DNA of 58,019 nucleotides. It comes from Pseudomonas guariconensis. GTDB lineage: Bacteria > Pseudomonadota > Gammaproteobacteria > Pseudomonadales > Pseudomonadaceae. Numbering within the stretch: the first letter of the stretch is position 1; each line of letters begins with the position of its first letter. The stretch is taken from positions 1-58,019 of the forward strand of contig NZ_JAMYBK010000027.1 of the NCBI RefSeq assembly GCF_024127895.1. The letters are read 5' to 3'. Positions 36,612-43,105 of the stretch are shown one piece after another. The notes under the pieces were generated by a model. The model searched no databases and had not been told where the DNA came from. It was given only the letters and a program-made list of their open reading frames with translations. The position numbers were made by a program, and so were the translations under genes.

Positions 36612-38756
36612 TCAGGAAATCTCCCGCCGGAACGGCGGCAGGGCGTTGAGGATAGCCTTGCCATAGCGCTGGGTGACCAGGCGCCGATCCAGCAAGGTGA
36701 TGACGCCACGGTCCTGCTCGGTACGCAGCAGGCGACCGCAAGCCTGGATCAGGCGCAGCGAGGCATCGGGCACGGCGATCTCCATGAATGGATTGCCGCC
36801 GCGGGCCTCGATCCATTCGGCCAGCGCCGCCTCGACCGGGTCGTCCGGTACGGCGAAGGGAATCTTGGCGATCACCACGTGCTCGCAGTAGGCGCCGGGC
36901 AGGTCGACCCCCTCGGCGAAGCTGGCCAGGCCGAACAGCACGCTGTGCTGGCCATCGTCGACCCGCGCCTTGTGCTTGTTGAGGGTTTCCTGCTTGGACA
37001 GGTTGCCCTGGATCAGCACCAACTTGCGCCAGTCGCGGTCCAGGCCGTCGAACACATCCTGCATCTGCTTGCGCGAGGAGAACAGCACCAGCGCGCCACG
37101 GGCGTCCTCGAGCATGTCGGGCAACGCGCGGATGATCGCCGCGGTGTGCCCGGGTACATCGCGCGGATCGGCGCCCAGGTCCGGAACCCGCAGCAGGCCG
37201 GCATCGCCATGGTGGAACGGGCTGGGCACCACGCAGGTGACCGCGTCGCGGGGCAGGCCCGAACGCATGCGGAAGCGGTCGAACTTGCCCAGGGCGGTCA
37301 GGGTGGCCGAGGTCACCAAGGCGCCATGGGCGACGTTCCACAGGCTGCGGCGCAGCATCTCGGCAGCGAGGATGGGGCTTGCGTTGACCTCGATGTCGAA
37401 CAGCGCGCCGCTCTCGGCCAGGGTCAGCCAACGCGCCATCGGCGGGCTGTCCTGCGGGTCTTCGGCGGTGAAGGCGGTCCACAGTTCCCAGTTGCCCTGG
37501 GCGCGGGTCACCAGGCTGCCGAACAGGGGGTACCACTCCTCGGCCTGGTGGCTGGCGATACCGATGTTGGTCTCGCCGTCCATGCCTTCCTTGAGCAAGT
37601 CGGCCAGGCGGGTGAACAGGTCGTTGAGGCGGGCGAAGCCTTTCTTCAGCTCGATGCCCACCTCGCGGATCTGCTCCGGCACCACGCCGCCCTCGAAGCG
37701 GTAGCGTGGCCGCTCGCGGCCTTCCATGTCCTCGCCGGGGCGGAAGTCGGCCACCTGCTCGCACAGCGTGAACATGAACTGCTGCTGGGTACGGATCTCC
37801 CGCGCCAGCTCCGGCACCTGCTCGATCAACTTGCCCAGGTCGCCTGGCAAGGGGTGCTGGGCCAGCAGCTTGGTGAGGTTCTTGGCGGTCTGCTCCAGCC
37901 AGTCGGCGGTGGAGCGCAGGCGCGAATAGTGGGCGAAATGGCCGATGGCCTTGTCCGGCAGGTGATGGCCTTCGTCGAACACATAGATGGTGTCGCGCGG
38001 GTCGGGCAGCACGGCGCCGCCGCCCAGGGCCAGGTCGGCCAGGACCATGTCGTGGTTGGTGACGATCACGTCGACCTTGCCCATGCCCTCGCGGGCCTTG
38101 TAGAACACGCACTGCTGGAAGTTCGGGCAGTGGCGGCCGGTGCACTGGCTGTGGTCGGTGGTCAGCCGCGCCCAGTCCTGGTCCTCCAGGGCCTCGGGCC
38201 AACTGTCGCGGTCACCGTCCCAGCGGTTGCCGGCGAGCTTCTCGATCATGCTGTTGAACAGCTTCTGGCTCTTCTCGTCGACCTCGATGCGAAAGCCCTC
38301 CTCCTCGAACAGCTGGGCGGTGGCCGACTGGGCATGGCCCTCCTGCAGCAGCACGTCGAGCTTGGACAGGCACAGGTAGCGGCCGCGCCCCTTGGCCAGG
38401 GCGAAGCTGAAGTTCAGGCCGCTGCTGCGCATCAGGTCGGGCAGGTCCTTGAAGACGATCTGCTCCTGCAGGGCGACGGTCGCGGTGGCGATCACCAGGC
38501 GCTTGCCGGCGGCCTTGGCGGCGGGGATCGCGGCCAGGCTGTAGGCGACCGTCTTGCCGGTACCGGTACCGGCCTCCACCGCCACCACGGCGGGCTCGCC
38601 GGCGCGGCGGCCTTCGTCGTCGCAGGCGATGTCGCCGAGGACCTTGGCCACTTCGGCGATCATCAGGCGCTGGCCGTAGCGTGGGCGCAGGCTCTTGGCT
38701 TCGAGAAAACGCGTGTAGGCGCCCTGGATGGTGGCTTTGAGTTCGTTGCTGATCAT
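36612..38756 (-). CDS. dinG: ATP-dependent DNA helicase DinG
   Basis: This 714-residue XPD-like superfamily 2 helicase has Walker A AGTGTGKT (62-69), DEGH in FDEGHHLPD, and motif VI QACGRLLRTEQDRG. The iron-sulfur cluster cysteines are present: one in GRGRYLCLSKL and three in SQCTGRHCPNFQQC. DinG unwinds 5' to 3' and removes R-loops and other structures in stalled replication. A LexA-type box lies 21 bases upstream of the ATG, supporting damage-inducible control as in E. coli. Confidence 0.95.
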   Translation of the reverse strand: MISNELKATIQGAYTRFLEAKSLRPRYGQRLMIAEVAKVLGDIACDDEGRRAGEPAVVAVEAGTGTGKTVAYSLAAIPAAKAAGKRLVIATATVALQEQIVFKDLPDLMRSSGLNFSFALAKGRGRYLCLSKLDVLLQEGHAQSATAQLFEEEGFRIEVDEKSQKLFNSMIEKLAGNRWDGDRDSWPEALEDQDWARLTTDHSQCTGRHCPNFQQCVFYKAREGMGKVDVIVTNHDMVLADLALGGGAVLPDPRDTIYVFDEGHHLPDKAIGHFAHYSRLRSTADWLEQTAKNLTKLLAQHPLPGDLGKLIEQVPELAREIRTQQQFMFTLCEQVADFRPGEDMEGRERPRYRFEGGVVPEQIREVGIELKKGFARLNDLFTRLADLLKEGMDGETNIGIASHQAEEWYPLFGSLVTRAQGNWELWTAFTAEDPQDSPPMARWLTLAESGALFDIEVNASPILAAEMLRRSLWNVAHGALVTSATLTALGKFDRFRMRSGLPRDAVTCVVPSPFHHGDAGLLRVPDLGADPRDVPGHTAAIIRALPDMLEDARGALVLFSSRKQMQDVFDGLDRDWRKLVLIQGNLSKQETLNKHKARVDDGQHSVLFGLASFAEGVDLPGAYCEHVVIAKIPFAVPDDPVEAALAEWIEARGGNPFMEIAVPDASLRLIQACGRLLRTEQDRGVITLLDRRLVTQRYGKAILNALPPFRREIS

Positions 38757-38777
38757 GATCTGGGGGCGCCCGCAGGG

Positions 38778-38793
38778 CTGGATATATTTTCAG
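38778..38793. promoter_or_regulatory. LexA (SOS) box upstream of dinG
   Basis: CTGGATATATTTTCAG fits the CTG-N10-CAG LexA box, with the A/T-rich centre expected. It is 21 bases before the dinG start and lies in the divergent gap with the CopD-like gene. Only one base in the left arm departs from the strict CTGT form, and one in the right arm from ACAG. Confidence 0.72.
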
Positions 38794-38854
38794 TGTTTCG
38801 CATGGGCCGGCTATCATACCCCGCTATTGCCCTTTATGCCGCATGGAGATCCGG

Positions 38855-39319
38855 ATGCTCGCCTTTGCCCTGCCCTACACCCTGCATGTCCTGGCCGCCC
38901 TGGTTTGGGTCGGCGGCATGTTCTTCGCCTGGCTGGTGCTGCGCCCGGCAACGGTCGCGGCCCTGGAGGGGCCGGCACGGTTGCGGCTGTGGGTGGAAGT
39001 TTTCCGACGGTTCTTCAGATGGGTCTGGCTGGCGGTAGCGATCCTGGCGATCAGCGGCATCGGCATGTTGCAGATGCGCTTCGCCGGCTTCGAGACGGCA
39101 CCGCGCTACATCCAGGTGATGATCGGCGGGGGGATCGCCATGTTCGCGCTGTTCCTGCGGATCCAGGCGCTGCTGCTGCCGGAGCTGCGCGCGGCGGTGC
39201 AGGCCGAGGATTGGGCGGCAGGTGCCGGGGTGCTGGGGCGGATACGACGGATGGTGGGGATCAACCTGCTGCTGGGGCTGCTGGTGGTGGCGGTGGCCAG
39301 TTCGCGGCTGCTGGTTTGA
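38855..39319 (+). CDS. CopD-family membrane protein
   Basis: This 154-residue inner-membrane protein has four hydrophobic helices and conserved His/Trp features of the CopD domain (TLHVLAALVWVGGMFFAW). I start it at the ATG at 38855, which has GGAG six to eight bases upstream; an ATG four codons earlier is possible. CopD proteins are linked with copper uptake, but small stand-alone forms like this one have no proven role. It diverges from dinG. Confidence 0.82.
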   Translation: MLAFALPYTLHVLAALVWVGGMFFAWLVLRPATVAALEGPARLRLWVEVFRRFFRWVWLAVAILAISGIGMLQMRFAGFETAPRYIQVMIGGGIAMFALFLRIQALLLPELRAAVQAEDWAAGAGVLGRIRRMVGINLLLGLLVVAVASSRLLV

Positions 39320-39339
39320 GCCACCTCGGCAGCCTCGAT

Positions 39340-39615
39340 CTACGCCTTGCGCGGCACCTCCAGCGGCTTGGGAATGGACATGACGTGAAAGATGCCGGTC
39401 AGCAGGATCTGCAGGCGGTCGAACCAGCGATGGCTGCGCCCGCGCAGGCTGCCATTGAAGAACAGCACCTCCAGGAAATGCAGCCCCAGCAGGGCGATGC
39501 CCGCGGCATTGATCAACAGGTTGAATGGCAGCGGCTGGGGTATGAACAGGTTCACCAGCACCACCCACCAGAACACCACCGTCAAGGCCTTGCCCAGACC
39601 CAGGATGAATTTCAT
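39340..39615 (-). CDS. DUF1145 family membrane protein
   Basis: This 91-residue protein has two membrane helices (about 8-27 and 34-53) and a basic C-terminal half. It begins MKFILGLGKALTVVFWWVVL and contains NLFIPQPLPFNLLINAAG, a pattern of DUF1145 (YhhL-type) proteins. The function of the family is unknown. It ends 20 bases from the CopD-like gene, tail to tail, and starts 16 bases past the end of the OmpA-family gene at 39632, so it may be in one operon with it. Confidence 0.82.
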   Translation of the reverse strand: MKFILGLGKALTVVFWWVVLVNLFIPQPLPFNLLINAAGIALLGLHFLEVLFFNGSLRGRSHRWFDRLQILLTGIFHVMSIPKPLEVPRKA

Positions 39616-39631
39616 GTTCCCTCCCTGCTAG

Positions 39632-40348
39632 TCAGTCGAGGTGCAGTTCCACCCGGCGGTTGTGCGCGCGGCCTTCGTCGGTGCCGTTTTCGGCCACCGG
39701 TTCGCTTTCGCCACGCCCTTGGCTGGTCACCTTGTTCGGCGCCCCCCCCTGGCTGATGAGAAATTCAGCGACGCTGCTGGCGCGACGCTCGGACAGCCCC
39801 TGGTTGTAGCCATCGGTGCCGACACTGTCGGTGTGGCCGATGACCCTGATGCTGGCCACACGGGGGTCATTGAGCGAGGGTAGCAAGGCCAGCAGGCGTT
39901 CCCTGGCACCCGCCGTCAACTCGGCCGAGTCGAAGGCGAACAACACCTGCCCCTGGTCGTCGAGGGTGATCACCTCGGGGACTGGCGCCTCGGCCTTGGG
40001 CGTGGAGGGTGGGTATTGCGGCAATGGGCAGCCCATGTGGTCGACCGCGGTACCGGCCGGGGTATCGGGGCAACGGTCACGACGGTCGAAGACGCCATCG
40101 CCATCTTCGTCGCCATCCTGGGCGTAGCAGATCAAGCCACCGGCGATGGCGCCAGCGACGCCGGCACCGGCGGCCCAACTGGAACTCTCGATGGCGCCCA
40201 GGCCACCGCCGACCAACCCGCCGAGCAGGCTGCACAGGGGCCAGTTCCGTTGATTGAGGGGCGCACTACCATCGCTGTGGGTGGCACAACCGGTAAGCAG
40301 GCTGGAGGCCACCAGCAGTGGCAGTGCCGCCTTCGACAAAACACTCAT
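39632..40348 (-). CDS. OmpA-family lipoprotein, second of a tandem pair
   Basis: This 238-residue protein has a lipobox LTGC. A glycine-zipper segment (LLGGLVGGGLGAIESSSW) comes first. A thrombospondin-type-3-like acidic repeat (DGDEDGDGVFDRRDRCPDTP), probably a calcium-binding hinge, follows. An OmpA peptidoglycan-binding domain (FAFDSAEL...VIGHTDSVGTDGYNQGLSERRA) ends it. It shares this whole layout with the preceding gene at 40437-41129 and is its paralogue. Confidence 0.88.
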   Translation of the reverse strand: MSVLSKAALPLLVASSLLTGCATHSDGSAPLNQRNWPLCSLLGGLVGGGLGAIESSSWAAGAGVAGAIAGGLICYAQDGDEDGDGVFDRRDRCPDTPAGTAVDHMGCPLPQYPPSTPKAEAPVPEVITLDDQGQVLFAFDSAELTAGARERLLALLPSLNDPRVASIRVIGHTDSVGTDGYNQGLSERRASSVAEFLISQGGAPNKVTSQGRGESEPVAENGTDEGRAHNRRVELHLD

Positions 40349-40393
40349 GATGAATGCTCCTGTGTCACCGGCCCGAACCGGTCATTCAGGAGT

Positions 40394-40430
40394 AAAGACG
40401 CGCCCGCGCCACTTCTCAAGGCGCGGGCGC
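40394..40430 (-). terminator. Hairpin between the tandem OmpA-family genes
   Basis: On the minus strand GCGCCCGCGCC pairs with GGCGCGGGCGC around a nine-base loop, then GTCTTTACTCC follows. It lies 7 bases after the stop of the upstream OmpA-family gene. The T-run is short, so termination may be partial and depend on another factor. Confidence 0.65.
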
Positions 40431-40436
40431 CTGCCG

Positions 40437-41129
40437 TCAACGCTCGATCTTGATCTCGGTGCGACGGTTCATGGCACGGCCATCGGCGGTGGCGTTGTCC
40501 GCGACCGGCTGGGTTTCGCCTGCGCCCACCACCGAGACGAAGCTGCTGCGTGGCACGCCGCTGTCGACCAGGTAGTCGGTGACCGAGTGGGCACGGCGCT
40601 CGGACAGTTTCTGGTTGTAGCTGTCGGAGCCGACGCTGTCGGTATGCCCGGTGACGCTCAGGCGGGCGCTCGGCGCTTCCTGCTTCAGGCGAGTGGCGAT
40701 GGTGTCTAGCCGGGTCTTGTCGGCGGCGGTCAGGCGCGCGGAGTCGAATTCGAAGTGCACGTCACGGATGACGATGACTTCCTCTTTCTCCACCACCACC
40801 TCTTCCACCACGGCGACCGGCTCCGGCGGGCAGCCATTGGCATCGACCTGCACGCCACGCGGCGTGCCAGGGCACTTATCGCGGCTGTCCGGCACGCCAT
40901 CGCCATCTTCGTCGCCATCGCCATGGGCCCAGCAGTAGCCCGCCGCCAGGCCACCGCCGAGCAGCGCGCCCCATCCGGCCCAGCTGGAGCTCTCGATGGC
41001 GCCGAGGGCCGCGCCGCTCACACCCCCGACGGCAGCACACTTCGGCCAGTCGGTTTTTTGCAAACCTGCACAACCAGTTAACACACTGGTGAGCAGAACC
41101 AGGGGTATCGCTGTGCGTACTATGCTCAT
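40437..41129 (-). CDS. OmpA-family lipoprotein, first of a tandem pair
   Basis: I start it at the ATG at 41129 (MSIVRTAIPLVLLTSVLTGC), where the lipobox LTGC fits; the longer frame to 41516 is spurious. The 230-residue protein repeats the layout of its neighbour: glycine zipper (SGAALGAIESSSW), acidic type-3-like repeat (HGDGDEDGDGVPDSRDKCPG) and OmpA domain (FEFDSARL...VTGHTDSVGSDSYNQKLSERRA). Both genes also share a GTCTTTACTCC motif 41-45 bases before their starts, suggesting a duplicated unit. Confidence 0.9.
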   Translation of the reverse strand: MSIVRTAIPLVLLTSVLTGCAGLQKTDWPKCAAVGGVSGAALGAIESSSWAGWGALLGGGLAAGYCWAHGDGDEDGDGVPDSRDKCPGTPRGVQVDANGCPPEPVAVVEEVVVEKEEVIVIRDVHFEFDSARLTAADKTRLDTIATRLKQEAPSARLSVTGHTDSVGSDSYNQKLSERRAHSVTDYLVDSGVPRSSFVSVVGAGETQPVADNATADGRAMNRRTEIKIER

Positions 41130-41288
41130 TTCGTTGCTTCTCCTAGGGGGAATCGGCATAAGACCGATCCTTGGGAGTAAAGACCGCGCATTACCTCTCT
41201 GCCAGCAATAAGCCACGACGCGGCCGCTCGCCCCTTTGCCCGCGCGCGCCGGCCCGTTAGTCTTGAGCGACCTGAACGAGGATTGGCA

Positions 41289-41783
41289 ATGACCGACGGT
41301 TTTTCCCAACGCACGCCGCAGCAGGCGCTGGCCGCCCTGCTCGAGCGCTTCACGCCCCAGCGCCTGCTGCTGGTCGGCAGCCGTTTTCCGGCCCTGGACG
41401 CCTTCGCCGAGGCCCACCCCGGCACTTGCATCGAGGTCGCCGCGCCAGGCCCGCTGCCGGCCCCGCTGGCTGCCCAGCGCTTCGACCTGGCGGTGCTGGT
41501 CGACTGCCTCGAACACCTGCCCCGGCGCGCCGGCCTGGAACTGCTGGGTGGCATCCGCAATCTCAATGCCAGCAGGGTCGCGGTGCTGGCAGACCTGGCC
41601 GCCTGTGGCTGGCAGGACACCGACTTCTTCGCCCTGGCCCTGTCGGCCAGCGAGAAGTTTCGCCGCGACGAGCAGGTGCTGAGCCTGTTCACCTATGATC
41701 TACATGACTACAAGCAGGTCCCCGACTGGCTCAACGCCAAGTTCTGGGCCAACCCTGAAAACTTCGGCAAGTACTGGTGGTGA
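41289..41783 (+). CDS. DUF6231-like protein
   Basis: This 164-residue cytoplasmic protein starts at the ATG at 41289 (MTDGFSQRTPQQALAALLER). It has alternating strand and helix segments such as LLLVGSRFPALDAF and DLAVLVDCLEHLP, resembling a reduced Rossmann or methyltransferase-like fold without a clear SAM motif. From memory it matches DUF6231, found in Pseudomonas. It heads a group of four close genes and lies 4 bases before the YchJ-type gene. Confidence 0.72.
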   Translation: MTDGFSQRTPQQALAALLERFTPQRLLLVGSRFPALDAFAEAHPGTCIEVAAPGPLPAPLAAQRFDLAVLVDCLEHLPRRAGLELLGGIRNLNASRVAVLADLAACGWQDTDFFALALSASEKFRRDEQVLSLFTYDLHDYKQVPDWLNAKFWANPENFGKYWW

Positions 41784-41787
41784 CCCG

Positions 41788-42264
41788 ATGAGTGTCTCGG
41801 TCTGCCCGTGTGGCAGTGGCAACCTGCTCGACGCCTGCTGCGGGCATTACCATGCCGGCACCCCGGCCCCGGATGCCCAGGCGCTGATGCGCTCGCGCTA
41901 CAGCGCCTATGTGCTGGGCCTGGTCGACTACCTGGTGGCCACCACCCTGCCGGCCCAGCAGGCCGGCCTGGACTGCGCCGCCATGGCCGCCTGGAGTGCC
42001 AGCAGCACCTGGCTGGGCCTGGAGGTGGAGAGCGCCGAGGTGCTCGGTGGTCAGCCTGAACATGCCTTCGTCACCTTCACCGCGCGCTGGCACGACCAGG
42101 AAGGCGACCACCAGCACCGCGAGCGGTCGGCCTTCGTCCAGCACGACGGGCGCTGGTACTTCATCGACCCGACCGTGGGGCTGAAGGCCGGACGCAACGA
42201 CCCCTGCCCCTGCGCCAGCGGGCAGAAGTTCAAGAAGTGCTGCGCCAGTTACATCGGTAGCTGA
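41788..42264 (+). CDS. YchJ-family protein with SEC-C motifs at both ends
   Basis: This 158-residue protein starts at the ATG at 41788 (MSVSVCPCGSGNLLDACC). It has a zinc-type SEC-C motif at each end (CPCGSGNLLDACCGHYH and NDPCPCASGQKFKKCC) flanking the central YchJ domain (ALMRSRYSAYVLG...FVQHDGRWYFIDP). SEC-C motifs bind zinc as in the SecA C terminus. The function of YchJ is unknown. The next gene begins 2 bases after its stop. Confidence 0.9.
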   Translation: MSVSVCPCGSGNLLDACCGHYHAGTPAPDAQALMRSRYSAYVLGLVDYLVATTLPAQQAGLDCAAMAAWSASSTWLGLEVESAEVLGGQPEHAFVTFTARWHDQEGDHQHRERSAFVQHDGRWYFIDPTVGLKAGRNDPCPCASGQKFKKCCASYIGS

Positions 42265-42266
42265 GC

Positions 42267-42743
42267 ATGATCGCCCTGGCCCGCCTGCTCGTCTTCAGCT
42301 TCGTGCTGACGCTGCTGGCAGGTTGCGCCGGCTGGGGCGGCAGCGACTGGCGCCAGCCCGAGGTGCACCTGGTCAAGGTCGAGACGGTCAAGGCCCGGCT
42401 GCACCAGCAGGAATTCGTCCTGCACCTGCGCGTCGACAACCCCAACGACAGCCGCCTGTTCATCCGCAACCTGGCCTACTCGGTGCGGCTCAACGACCTG
42501 CTGCTGGTCGAGGACCAGACCAGCCTCTGGCGCAGCGTCGGCGGCCATGCCCGGCGGACCTTCAAGATCACCGCACGGACCAACCTGTGGCGGCAGCTCA
42601 AGCCCCTGGCCAAGCTGCTGCGCAGCGAGCAGCCATTGCACTACCGGCTGCAGGGCGAACTGAATACCGGCTTGCTCATTCGCCGGGACCTGCACTTGTC
42701 GCGCAGTGGTGAGATAATCCCCGGCGATCTTCAACCGGAGTAA
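42267..42743 (+). CDS. LEA type 2 domain lipoprotein
   Basis: A signal peptide with lipobox LLAGC (MIALARLLVFSFVLTLLAGC) precedes a 135-residue LEA-2/WHy-type beta domain (VETVKARLHQQEFVLHLRVDNPND). Such domains occur in desiccation- and stress-related proteins of plants and bacteria, but the function in Pseudomonas is unknown. It is probably co-transcribed with the YchJ-type gene upstream and the His-rich SEC-C gene 7 bases downstream. Confidence 0.85.
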   Translation: MIALARLLVFSFVLTLLAGCAGWGGSDWRQPEVHLVKVETVKARLHQQEFVLHLRVDNPNDSRLFIRNLAYSVRLNDLLLVEDQTSLWRSVGGHARRTFKITARTNLWRQLKPLAKLLRSEQPLHYRLQGELNTGLLIRRDLHLSRSGEIIPGDLQPE

Positions 42744-42750
42744 CCCTGCA

Positions 42751-42948
42751 ATGACCCAGCAACCCCATGTCCATGGCCCCGACTGCAACCACGGTCACGA
42801 CCACCACCACGATCATGGCCATGTGCACGGCCCGCACTGCAACCACGGCCACCAGGAGCCGGTCCGCAATGCCCTGAAGGATGTCGGGCGCAACGATCCT
42901 TGCCCGTGTGGCAGCCAGAAGAAATTCAAGAAGTGCCACGGGGCTTGA
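42751..42948 (+). CDS. Small His-rich SEC-C (zinc-binding) protein
   Basis: This 65-residue protein has an N-terminal block crowded with histidines (HVHGPDCNHGHDHHHDHGHV and a second HGPHCNHGH copy), then NDPCPCGSQKKFKKCHGA, a SEC-C zinc motif almost identical to the end of the YchJ-type protein two genes upstream. Sixteen histidines plus cysteines suggest a zinc or nickel store or chaperone. It is the last gene of the group and is followed by a long hairpin repeat. Confidence 0.85.
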   Translation: MTQQPHVHGPDCNHGHDHHHDHGHVHGPHCNHGHQEPVRNALKDVGRNDPCPCGSQKKFKKCHGA

Positions 42949-42958
42949 GGCTCTCTTG

Positions 42959-43049
42959 AGCGGCGAGCTGCAAGTTGCAAGCGACAAGAAAGCGTGGGCC
43001 GTGCACTCTGCTGCTTTTTCTTCCAGCTTGTAGCTTGCAGCTTGCCGCT
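42959..43049. repeat. Long imperfect inverted repeat (GCTTGCAGCTTG family)
   Basis: Arms at 42959-42981 and 43027-43049 are inverted copies matching at about 20 of 23 bases, built from the word AGCTGCAAG / CTTGCAGCT. A 45-base loop lies between. It is distinct from the GCCGGC REP family in the window. It starts 10 bases after a stop codon, so it may end or protect the transcript. Confidence 0.7.
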
Positions 43050-43105
43050 TTCCCCGGCAATTTAGCGCCTTTCGAACCCCCGCCACGCCCCGCAGGAGCC
43101 TTGTC

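Noticed and set aside
34195..39038. Two very long plus-strand open frames (823 and 812 codons) opposite the glycosidase and dinG genes
   Set aside because: Both are antisense shadows of well-supported genes, with biased composition and no recognisable motif.
41130..41516. N-terminal extension of the first OmpA-family gene
   Set aside because: The signal peptide with lipobox begins at 41129, and the extension runs antisense to the DUF6231 gene.
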